A stretch of 52,254 bases of DNA, taken from assembly GCA_020435825.1 (NCBI GenBank), contig JAGQYY010000009.1:1-52254 (forward strand), written 5' to 3'. A program made the translations under genes and the position numbers. Positions 34,737 through 41,755 of the stretch are shown here, piece after piece. This stretch comes from Aequorivita sp. (lineage in GTDB: Bacteria; Bacteroidota; Bacteroidia; Flavobacteriales; Flavobacteriaceae). A model generated the notes under the pieces. The model saw only the letters and a list, made by a program, of their open reading frames with translations. It was not told the DNA's origin and ran no database searches. Every line of letters starts with the position of its first letter. Positions within the stretch are counted from its first letter, which is position 1.

Positions 34737-34784
34737 GGCGTAAAAATATTCTTAAACAGATAAGTTACTACAATTTTTCACGCC

Positions 34785-34801
34785 GTTAACTTAACGTTAA
34801 C
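34785..34801. promoter_or_regulatory. Phased GTTAAC repeat upstream of the two-component system
   Basis: GTTAAC-TTAAC-GTTAAC shows two GTTAAC boxes exactly 11 bases apart, about 50 bases before the kinase ATG. Direct repeats at 11-base phase are the classic layout of OmpR/PhoB-type binding sites, so autoregulation by the adjacent regulator is plausible but inferred. Confidence 0.4.
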
Positions 34802-34829
34802 CTAGAAGGAAATTTTAAAAATGTTTGAT

Positions 34830-35231
34830 TTAGAGGAATTTAGCTTTTAGTTCAGCAGTAGGTATCATACATATCTCCTTCTTTCCAAACCATTTATAGC
34901 GATTTTTTGCAATGTAATCATATACTGCGTTTCTTATAAATTTTGGCACAATCATAAACCCAAAAAGTAGGGGATAGGCGCCCGAAAGTTGTTTGGCGAT
35001 ATGAAGTGCCGCCGATGATTTTTCATACTGTTTTTCGTCATCAATAAGAATGATGGAATCTACTTTTGAAGTGTCTATATTGAATTTTGAAATCAGTTGT
35101 TGACCAATTTCACTTTGAAGCGCCGCAAATCTGAAAACGTTCTTTTTATCGCGTTTGATGGTAAAGGTAACCGCGCCGTTGCAGAGATTGCAAACACCGT
35201 CAAACAATATTATTTTGTAACTTTTATTCAT
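34830..35231 (-). CDS. DCC family (DUF393) thiol-disulfide oxidoreductase-like protein
   Basis: This 133-residue protein has the family-defining N-terminal motif FDGVCNLCNGAV (D-x-V-C-x-x-C), followed by FRFAALQSEIGQQL and a C-terminal basic patch (NRYKWFGKKEICMIP). DCC proteins have a predicted thioredoxin-like fold; activity is mostly unproven. It is 58 bases downstream of mutS2 on the same strand and may be its last cotranscribed gene. Confidence 0.88.
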   Translation of the reverse strand: MNKSYKIILFDGVCNLCNGAVTFTIKRDKKNVFRFAALQSEIGQQLISKFNIDTSKVDSIILIDDEKQYEKSSAALHIAKQLSGAYPLLFGFMIVPKFIRNAVYDYIAKNRYKWFGKKEICMIPTAELKAKFL

Positions 35232-35289
35232 AAAAAATTCTCAACCACGCTCGAAGAGATAATTTTCAGGTTGAACAGTTAAGACCTAA

Positions 35290-37464
35290 TCAAACCTTTT
35301 CCAATTCTTCCAAACTCACATTGGTCGTAAACATTCCGTAATTGACAATGGCTTTGTTTTTCTCAATGGTATCAATCGTACCGATTGCCCTGCCGTCAAT
35401 CATGCGTACTCTGTCGCCAATTTTAAGCGTAACTTTCGGTTTTGGCGGAGGTAGCTTTTTAGCCTTCTCCTTTTCCCCTTTTTTACGCTCGCGGATTACC
35501 TCCACTTTTTGTTCAACTTCTTTGATTACTTTTTTTTCTTTGGCTTTTGCAGCTTTTTTTACTTTCGGAGCTAGCTTTTTTCGTTTGCTGTTCTCGATCA
35601 TCACAAGCTTCATCAACTCATCAATCAATTGCTTTTTTTGTCTATTGTTGAAATATTTTTCAGAAAGTACATCTACTTTTTTTCCCAAACTAATGAGCTT
35701 TTGATTGGCGTCAAAAAGTTCCTGATAGCTTTCCAACTTTTCCTGTACACGCGCATTCACTTCTTCCAATTGTTTGCTTTCCATACGCGCTTTTTGTTCT
35801 TCAGTCTTTAAGGATTCTGAAGTTTTCCGAAGGTTTGATCGCTCTTTTTGAAGATTGGCAATCGTTTTGTCAAAACGCACTTTGCCCCGTTCAATCTTCT
35901 TTTTCGCTTTGTTGATCAAACCATACGGAATGCCGTTTTTTTGTGCTACTTCAAACGTATAGCTGCTTCCGGCTTCACCCAAATGCAACTGGTACAAGGG
36001 CTCCAACGATTTATTGTCAAACTGCATATTCGCATTCATTGCATGCGGAAGTTCGTTTGCCAGCAATTTCAGGTTTGTATAATGGGTCGTAATTATTCCA
36101 AAAGCTTCCCGTTCATAAAAAACCTCCAAAAAAGTTTCTGCCAAAGCACCCCCGAGTTCGGGGTCACTTCCAGTTCCAAATTCATCAATTAAAAAAAGTG
36201 TTTTGTCATTACACTTTTTCAGGAATTGGTTCATCTTTTTTAAACGGTAACTATAGGTGCTGAGATGGTTTTCTATGGATTGGTTGTCGCCAATATCAGT
36301 CAAAATCCGTTTGAAAAAGCACATTTCGCTTTGTGGTTCGGCGGAAATCAACAAACCACTTTGAAGCATAACCTGCAAAAGTCCAACGGTTTTCAATGTG
36401 ATACTTTTCCCACCGGCATTTGGACCAGAGATTACAATGATTCGTTTGTTGGGAACCAATTCAATGCGCTGTGGAAATGTTTTCTCTTTTCTTTTATTAT
36501 TTGAAACCAGTAACAGCGGATGAAAAGCTTTTTGAAGCGAAATCTTTTTTTCTGAAGTAAGAATTGGTAAAACCCCATTTATTTTTAACGCATATTTTGC
36601 TTTCGCGTAAAGCACGTCCATTTTTATCAAATATTCCTGATAGCTCATCAAAAGCGATGCATGTGGACGTACAAATTCCGTCATCTCTTTTAGAATACGT
36701 TTTATTTCTTCATCTTCCTCATACAAAAGATTGCTGAGTTCGTTGGCGTATTCCAGCGTTTCCTGAGGTTCAATATAAACGATGCTTCCCGTTTTTGAAC
36801 TGCCCAAAACGGCGCCTTTCACTTTTTTGCGGTGCATCGCTTTCACGGCAAGCACTCTTCTGTTTTCAACTACAGATTCGCGGATTTCATCTAAATAATC
36901 ACTTTGGGCGTATTGTGAAAGTGCCTTTGTAAAAGAGGAATTGATTTTCCCCTTAACCACACTTAAACGTCGACGGATAGCTCCCAGTTCTGCGGAGGCT
37001 TCATCTTTTATTTCGCCGTATTTGTCTATGCGCTTGTTTATTTCTTCGGAAATGATTGAAGTGTAATTTACTTCTTCCGAAAAAGAATTCAAGTGAATAT
37101 AGAATTCTTCAAACTTTTTAAAGAATTTCAAAAGAATCCGTGTGGTTTCAGAAATGGAAAGAATTTTTCGAAAACCTGTAATTTCAAGACTGCTGTTTTC
37201 AATTTCAAGCAAACGCAGTTCCCGAAAAATAGGATCAAAACCGTGGTTGGGAATTCGGTTATCACCATCAAATGAAGCTGTAAATTCTTTTACACGCTGT
37301 AATTCTGGCTCAATTTCATCAAAGTCCTGAAAAGGAGCTATTGATAATACTGCTTCCTTCCCCGGTTCGGTTACACAAAATTCCGCAACTTGCCGCAAAA
37401 CGGAAGGAAATTCCAGATCTTCTAAAGTTTTAGTATCTATACGGGCTTTCCGTTTTATTTCCAT
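35290..37464 (-). CDS. mutS2: MutS2 family ATPase lacking the Smr domain
   Basis: This 724-residue protein has the MutS2 order: N-terminal region with FPSVLRQVAEFC, a coiled-coil lever, an ATPase with Walker A GPNAGGKS at 347-354, Walker B TLFLIDEFGTGSDPELGG and a long charged coiled coil. The C-terminus is a small KOW-like segment (KIGDRVRMIDGRAIGTID), not the Smr endonuclease domain of Gram-positive MutS2. MutS2 acts on branched DNA or collided ribosomes rather than mismatches. The first in-frame ATG (37488) lies only 2 bases past a perfect -7 element, so I use the ATG at 37464. It is divergent from ung. Confidence 0.92.
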   Translation of the reverse strand: MEIKRKARIDTKTLEDLEFPSVLRQVAEFCVTEPGKEAVLSIAPFQDFDEIEPELQRVKEFTASFDGDNRIPNHGFDPIFRELRLLEIENSSLEITGFRKILSISETTRILLKFFKKFEEFYIHLNSFSEEVNYTSIISEEINKRIDKYGEIKDEASAELGAIRRRLSVVKGKINSSFTKALSQYAQSDYLDEIRESVVENRRVLAVKAMHRKKVKGAVLGSSKTGSIVYIEPQETLEYANELSNLLYEEDEEIKRILKEMTEFVRPHASLLMSYQEYLIKMDVLYAKAKYALKINGVLPILTSEKKISLQKAFHPLLLVSNNKRKEKTFPQRIELVPNKRIIVISGPNAGGKSITLKTVGLLQVMLQSGLLISAEPQSEMCFFKRILTDIGDNQSIENHLSTYSYRLKKMNQFLKKCNDKTLFLIDEFGTGSDPELGGALAETFLEVFYEREAFGIITTHYTNLKLLANELPHAMNANMQFDNKSLEPLYQLHLGEAGSSYTFEVAQKNGIPYGLINKAKKKIERGKVRFDKTIANLQKERSNLRKTSESLKTEEQKARMESKQLEEVNARVQEKLESYQELFDANQKLISLGKKVDVLSEKYFNNRQKKQLIDELMKLVMIENSKRKKLAPKVKKAAKAKEKKVIKEVEQKVEVIRERKKGEKEKAKKLPPPKPKVTLKIGDRVRMIDGRAIGTIDTIEKNKAIVNYGMFTTNVSLEELEKV

Positions 37465-37489
37465 TAATTTTACTTTTTCAGCAATCATA

Positions 37490-37516
37490 CAAAAGTAACA
37501 ATAATGCAGGTAACAA
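37490..37516 (-). promoter_or_regulatory. Promoter of mutS2
   Basis: On the minus strand TTG (37516-37514) and TACTTTTG (37497-37490) are separated by 16 bases, close to the Bacteroidota consensus. The -7 element lies in the 15-base gap between the two divergent genes and the TTG lies inside the first codons of ung. Confidence 0.55.
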
Positions 37517-38169
37517 TCGAGCCGGGTTGGAAGGCTATTTTAAAAGATGAATTTGAGAAACCTTATTTTAAGAGTTTGGTGGAATTCGTAAAAAATGAAT
37601 ATGCCACAACAAAATGTTTTCCGCCGGGAAAGCAGATTTTTTCGGCTTTTGACCATACTCCATTTGAGAAAGTAAAAGTTGTGATAATAGGGCAGGACCC
37701 ATATCACGGACCGGGGCAGGCACACGGCTTGTGTTTTTCGGTAGGTGAAAATGTTGTGGTTCCGCCTTCACTAAAAAATATTTTTGAAGAAATAAGGACT
37801 GATATTGGTGCACCAATACCAAGCAATGGAAATTTGGAGTCTTGGGCAGATCAAGGAGTTTTGCTTCTAAATGCAACTTTGACTGTTAGAGCACACCAAG
37901 CGGGAAGTCATCAAAATAAAGGATGGGAGCAATTTACGGATTCGGTTATTGAAAAACTTTCTATTGAAAGGGAAGGGCTGGTTTTCCTGCTTTGGGGAGG
38001 GCCAGCGAAAAGGAAAGGGGCAAAAATTGATACTTCAAAACATTTGGTTTTAACCAGTGGGCATCCATCGCCATTGGCGGCAAACAGAGGGTATTGGTTT
38101 GGCAACAAACACTTTAGTAAAACAAATGAGTATTTAAAGAAAAATTATAAAGAACCAATAAATTGGTAA
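37504..38169 (+). CDS. ung: Uracil-DNA glycosylase
   Basis: This 221-residue family 1 enzyme removes uracil from DNA. The water-activating motif GQDPYHGPGQAHGLCFSV holds Asp65, and the DNA-intercalating HPSPLAANRGYWFGNKHFSK motif is near the C-terminus. The length and ends match the family. It is divergent from mutS2 with overlapping promoter space, pairing two DNA-maintenance genes. Confidence 0.97.
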   Translation: MQVTIEPGWKAILKDEFEKPYFKSLVEFVKNEYATTKCFPPGKQIFSAFDHTPFEKVKVVIIGQDPYHGPGQAHGLCFSVGENVVVPPSLKNIFEEIRTDIGAPIPSNGNLESWADQGVLLLNATLTVRAHQAGSHQNKGWEQFTDSVIEKLSIEREGLVFLLWGGPAKRKGAKIDTSKHLVLTSGHPSPLAANRGYWFGNKHFSKTNEYLKKNYKEPINW

Positions 38170-38187
38170 ATTACTGTTGAAATAACA

Positions 38188-38219
38188 AAGAATAGAACGG
38201 GGAGAAATTTTCTATTCTT
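38188..38219. terminator. Hairpin between convergent ung and a small gene
   Basis: AAGAATAGAA pairs perfectly with TTCTATTCTT (10 base pairs, 12-base loop). It lies after ung and overlaps the last codons of the small minus-strand gene at 38212. There is no long T tract, so termination efficiency is uncertain. Confidence 0.45.
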
Positions 38220-38319
38220 CCTCAGGTACTTCAGATTCGGTAGCGTCGTTACAGCTAAACTGCAATAGCAAGAAGTTTGTGACTAACAACGCCCCCAAAA
38301 CGATTAAAAAAGTAGTCAT
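38212..38319 (-). CDS. Small membrane or lipoprotein-like peptide, 35 residues
   Basis: A short reading frame encodes MTTFLIVLGALLVTNFLLLQ, then FSCNDATESEVPEEE. It has one hydrophobic helix, a cysteine after LQFS that could be a lipidation site, and an acidic tail. It fills the gap between ung and the substrate-binding-fold gene. Codon use looks normal and the architecture is typical of a real small membrane protein, but there is no motif to prove it. Its stop lies within a hairpin shared with the end of ung. Confidence 0.5.
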   Translation of the reverse strand: MTTFLIVLGALLVTNFLLLQFSCNDATESEVPEEE

Positions 38320-38385
38320 AATACTTGGTTTTATACAAACAAGATGCAGAGTTTACTTTCAGGTTGCGTAAATTTTAAGATTTTT

Positions 38386-39240
38386 TTATAAATTTTGTAA
38401 GATGTTGTTTTTCTGGATTTTAACTTCAATTAAATCTAGGTCCAAAAGTTTTTGTTGAATATTTTCGAGTTCATTTGGAGTTAGTTGTCGATCGCTCCAT
38501 TCAGTTAGAGAGAGCCATTCCCTCACATCCTCTATTTTTTGACCGTAACGTTTGGCAATCATTTCATCAATGTTTGGTAAAGTTTTAAATTTCTCAGTTA
38601 TAGCATTTATAACATCCAAGATAGCCTTTATGCTTTTCATTTCATTCTCCAAAACGTCATTTCGAACTGCTATTACAAAACTTGGCCAAGGAGTTGGAGA
38701 CATGCCGACCAATCGGAAAGTGCCGTTGTCAACATAAGGTTTGGTCATAAACTTTTCCCACATAAAATAGTCTCCATTTCCTTTGGGTAGCCCTTCCAAA
38801 GCGCCATCCAAATCTTTTATAACTTTAAAATTCAAATCATTTTTTAAATCCCAAGCAAGGTTTTCTGCATTTACGAAAGCCATCAAATGCGATCCAGAGC
38901 CATAGCGGCTAATGGCTGCTTCAGTCCCTTTTAAATCCGAAACGGTTTTATAATCTGAATTAGCGGCTACGTAAATTCCCCAAAGCAAAGGAGATTTAAC
39001 GAAAACCTGTACAATTTTGCTTTCATTGCCTTTTATAATATCGCGAACCATTCCTTCGGTAAGGATAACGGCCATATCAATTTCTTTCTCACGTAGCGCA
39101 CGACACATTTGGCCTGTTCCACCAGCGAAATCTTTCCAACGTAGATTTATTCCTTTTTCATTAAATTTTTTATCGCGAAGTGCGATGTACCATGGCAGGT
39201 TAAAATGTTCCGGCACGCCACCGATTAAAAAATTTTTCAT
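38386..39240 (-). CDS. Substrate-binding-fold protein without signal peptide
   Basis: This 284-residue protein has the periplasmic-binding-protein type II (NMT1/SsuA-like) fold: GGVPEHFNLPWYIALRDK at the N-terminus, GGTGQMCRALREKEIDMAV, then DLKGTEAAISRYGSGSH. There is no export signal and no permease or ATPase gene nearby, so it probably works in the cytosol. Enzymes with this fold exist (Thi5-type and MqnA/MqnD). Its ATG overlaps the end of the nucleoside phosphorylase gene by 4 bases, implying a joint role. The ligand or reaction is unknown. Confidence 0.75.
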   Translation of the reverse strand: MKNFLIGGVPEHFNLPWYIALRDKKFNEKGINLRWKDFAGGTGQMCRALREKEIDMAVILTEGMVRDIIKGNESKIVQVFVKSPLLWGIYVAANSDYKTVSDLKGTEAAISRYGSGSHLMAFVNAENLAWDLKNDLNFKVIKDLDGALEGLPKGNGDYFMWEKFMTKPYVDNGTFRLVGMSPTPWPSFVIAVRNDVLENEMKSIKAILDVINAITEKFKTLPNIDEMIAKRYGQKIEDVREWLSLTEWSDRQLTPNELENIQQKLLDLDLIEVKIQKNNILQNL

Positions 39241-40109
39241 TTAGCAATTATTTCCAAAGTATATTGAATAAGTGATTCGATTGTTATTGAAGCATCTTTA
39301 CTAAAAGTTCCGGATGCACGGTTGGCGATGATAGCATTCATGGAAATTGCGCGATGGCCCAAAAGTTTTGCCATTCCGTACATAGTGGCTGTTTCCATTT
39401 CTAAATTGGTAATTTTTTTCTTTTTGTAACGGAAAGAGGCTAGCTTTTCATTTAAATTTTCATCTTTCAATTTTGCACGAAGCACGCGCCCTTGCGGTCC
39501 ATAAAATCCAACGTTAGTAATGGTAATGCCCTGCTTTGTTTTTTCTGAAGTAAATTTTTCCACCAATGCCTTGTCAGCTTCTACGGCATATGGAACAGAA
39601 TTGTCAGGATTCCACTGTGTGTGGTCTATAAATGCCTGTGCAAAATCGCGATTGAATATTTTATCTGTTTTTGCATAATAGTGCATTACATTGTCTAATC
39701 CAATGCCAAGTGTACTGATTAAAAAACTATCTACCTTTACATCAGGGGTTAAACCTCCAGAGGTTCCAATTCTAATAATATTCAGCGATGTAAGCTTTTT
39801 CTTTGCCTGCCTTTTTTCAAAATCTATATTTATTAAAGCGTCCAGTTCATTGAAAACGATATCAATATTGTCTGGACCAATTCCAGTAGAAATCACGCTA
39901 ATGCGCTTCCCTTTATAAGTGCCGGTGTGTGTTTTAAACTCGCGATGCTGGGCTGTTGTTTCAATAGTGTCAAAATATTTTGAAACCATTTCCACACGGT
40001 CAGGGTCTCCTACAGTTATAATTGTGGTCGCCAACTGTGATGGAGCAAGATCTAAATGATAGATTTTGCCTTCTGGGGTAAGTATTAATTCAGATTCTTC
40101 TATTCTCAT
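39237..40109 (-). CDS. Nucleoside phosphorylase, uridine phosphorylase-like
   Basis: This 290-residue enzyme of the PNP/UDP family cleaves a nucleoside with phosphate. Motifs are TVGDPDRVEMVSKYFD (phosphate and start of fold), ISTGIGPDNIDIV, IRIGTSGGLTPDV and NLEMETATMYGMA with the ribose-contacting glutamates. The closest type by eye is uridine phosphorylase, though substrate range is uncertain. It lies 12 bases after the SUI1 gene and overlaps the substrate-binding-fold gene by 4 bases. Confidence 0.87.
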   Translation of the reverse strand: MRIEESELILTPEGKIYHLDLAPSQLATTIITVGDPDRVEMVSKYFDTIETTAQHREFKTHTGTYKGKRISVISTGIGPDNIDIVFNELDALINIDFEKRQAKKKLTSLNIIRIGTSGGLTPDVKVDSFLISTLGIGLDNVMHYYAKTDKIFNRDFAQAFIDHTQWNPDNSVPYAVEADKALVEKFTSEKTKQGITITNVGFYGPQGRVLRAKLKDENLNEKLASFRYKKKKITNLEMETATMYGMAKLLGHRAISMNAIIANRASGTFSKDASITIESLIQYTLEIIAK

Positions 40110-40120
40110 TTTTTTAATTA

Positions 40121-40459
40121 TTATCCCCCAACCCGTTTTACTTTAAATCCTTTTTCTTTTAAAAATTGCATAATCTTATCGCGATAATCCCCTTGAATTA
40201 TTATTTGTTCGTTCTTAAAACTACCGCCCACGCTCAATAATTGCTTTATTTCCTTCGCCAAAACTTTAAAATCTGAATCAGTGCCGGTGTAACCTTCAAT
40301 GATAGTTGTTGGCTTTCCTTTTCGTTTTTCATATTTGCAAATCAACGGATCGTTTTGTATCCAAATAGTAGGTTCTTCCTGCTTTACAGGAATATCATTT
40401 GGCTCGTGGTCTGGGAAAAGGTTTTTTAATTGGTCTTCTAAGGAATTCAAAATTATCAA
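40121..40459 (-). CDS. SUI1/YciH family translation initiation factor
   Basis: This protein of about 110 residues carries the SUI1 core: GKPTTIIEGYTG, LAKEIKQLLSVGGSFKNEQI and the C-terminal GDYRDKIMQFLKEKGFKVKRVGG region. The eukaryotic homologue eIF1 guards start-codon choice; the bacterial protein's role is less clear. No ATG is in frame ahead of the domain: an in-frame TGA lies two codons upstream of TTG 40459. Translation must therefore begin at TTG 40459 or TTG 40450, the latter giving MNSLEDQLKNLF. It is 12 bases upstream of the nucleoside phosphorylase gene. Confidence 0.88.
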   Translation of the reverse strand: MIILNSLEDQLKNLFPDHEPNDIPVKQEEPTIWIQNDPLICKYEKRKGKPTTIIEGYTGTDSDFKVLAKEIKQLLSVGGSFKNEQIIIQGDYRDKIMQFLKEKGFKVKRVGG

Positions 40460-40543
40460 TTTTCAATGTTCGATACTCAATACTCAATTTTCAAGATATG
40501 CATAAGCGATCAAGTTTTACTGCTCGCTGCCACTGAAAACTGC

Positions 40544-41494
40544 TTATTTTTTAATAAGTCCTATTTCCACCAAACGCTGGTGCAGAAAATCTCCGGCCGT
40601 AATGTCCTCATAAGCTTTTGGGTGTTCTTGGTCAATACATTCTTCCAAACAATTCAATTTCATATCACTGCGGGGGTGCATAAAAAATGGAATGGAATAT
40701 CGTGGGTTGCCCCATTCCTCACGAGGTGGGTTTACAACACGGTGAATTGTTGAGCGCAATTTATTGTTTGTATGCCTTTCAAGCATATCGCCAACATTTA
40801 TAACCAATTCATCCTCGTTTGGTATTGCATCAATCCATTCGCCATCTTTTCTCAAAACTTGAAGGCCACCAGCCGATGCACCCATTAATAAAGTGATTAA
40901 ATTTATATCTCCATGAGCTCCAGCTCGCACAGCACCTTTGGGCTCTTCGGTAATAGGAGGGTAGTGGATTGGCCGCAATATGCTATTTCCGTTTGTTGCC
41001 CAATGATCAAAATAAAATTCATCCAAACCTATATATAGAGCCAAAGCGCGAAGCACGTAAATCCCAGTTTTTTCAAGCATTCGGTATGCTTCCATCCCTG
41101 TGTGGTTGAAATCCGGCAATTCTTTTACTTGTACGTTTTTTGGATACTCTTCAATCAGCTTTGCATCTGCAGCGGGCTCCTGGCCAAAGTGCCAAAACTC
41201 CTTTAAATCGCCTTCCTTTTTTCCTTTAGCGTGCTCTTTCCCGAAAGAAATATAACCGCGTTGCCCGCCAAGACCTTCAATTTCATATTTTTCCTTTACT
41301 TCAAGCGGAAGGGCGAAAAAACTTTTCACTTCTTTATAAAGCTCTTCAACCAAATCATCGCTAAGGAAATGGTTCTTGAGCGAAACAAAGCCTATATCTT
41401 CATACGCTGCGCCAATTTCATCCACAAACTTTTGCTTCCTTTTTAAATCATCTGAAAGGAAATCGGCTAAATCTACACTAGGTATATTGTTCAT
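40544..41494 (-). CDS. 2-oxoglutarate/Fe(II) oxygenase, isopenicillin N synthase-like
   Basis: This 316-residue cytosolic enzyme has an N-terminal DIOX_N domain (IPSVDLADF, YEDIGFVSLKNHFL) and a 2OG-Fe(II) core. The iron ligands are His194 and Asp196 (GAHGDINLITLL) and His251 (STIHRVVNPP), and the co-substrate anchor is Arg265-x-Ser267 (NPRYSIPFF). All catalytic residues are intact. Family members hydroxylate or desaturate small molecules; the substrate here is unknown. It is 84 bases upstream of the SUI1 gene on the same strand. Confidence 0.9.
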   Translation of the reverse strand: MNNIPSVDLADFLSDDLKRKQKFVDEIGAAYEDIGFVSLKNHFLSDDLVEELYKEVKSFFALPLEVKEKYEIEGLGGQRGYISFGKEHAKGKKEGDLKEFWHFGQEPAADAKLIEEYPKNVQVKELPDFNHTGMEAYRMLEKTGIYVLRALALYIGLDEFYFDHWATNGNSILRPIHYPPITEEPKGAVRAGAHGDINLITLLMGASAGGLQVLRKDGEWIDAIPNEDELVINVGDMLERHTNNKLRSTIHRVVNPPREEWGNPRYSIPFFMHPRSDMKLNCLEECIDQEHPKAYEDITAGDFLHQRLVEIGLIKK

Positions 41495-41710
41495 GTTTTC
41501 AATTTTTTAACTATTCAAAAATTACAAAATTTGGACGTAAGATTAAAACACTTAAAACGTATAGCTAAAACTTGCTCGCATAACTTGGATTTAAATTCCA
41601 GAATATTTTGTTTTAAGTCGTAAGTCCTACCGTCATAAGTCATTTTTATCTTTACAAAGATACCAAATTGTAAAAGTTTTTTCTACTTTAAAATTTGCTT
41701 TAATAATCCC

Positions 41711-41739
41711 TTGTAGCAATAGCTTTTTTTCTACTTTTG
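41711..41739 (+). promoter_or_regulatory. Consensus promoter of the E1 gene
   Basis: TTG at 41711-41713, an 18-base spacer, and TACTTTTG at 41732-41739 match the Bacteroidota TTG-N(17-23)-TAnnTTTG promoter in full. The ATG at 41756 follows after 16 bases. This is the best promoter match seen in the window. Confidence 0.75.
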
Positions 41740-41755
41740 GTACTGCAAAATTATT

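Noticed and set aside
35342-36504. Several long plus-strand frames opposite mutS2
   Set aside because: They are shadows of the strongly biased mutS2 coding sequence, rich in Phe and Ser from reversed Lys and Glu codons, and match no family.
37465-37488. Eight-residue longer MutS2 starting at 37488
   Set aside because: That ATG lies 2 bases past a perfect -7 promoter element, before any likely transcription start.
40441-40500. Tandem AATTGAGTATTGA-like degenerate repeats upstream of the SUI1 gene
   Set aside because: The stretch is short, irregular and AT-rich; it looks like low-complexity spacer of a kind common in flavobacterial genomes rather than a defined element.
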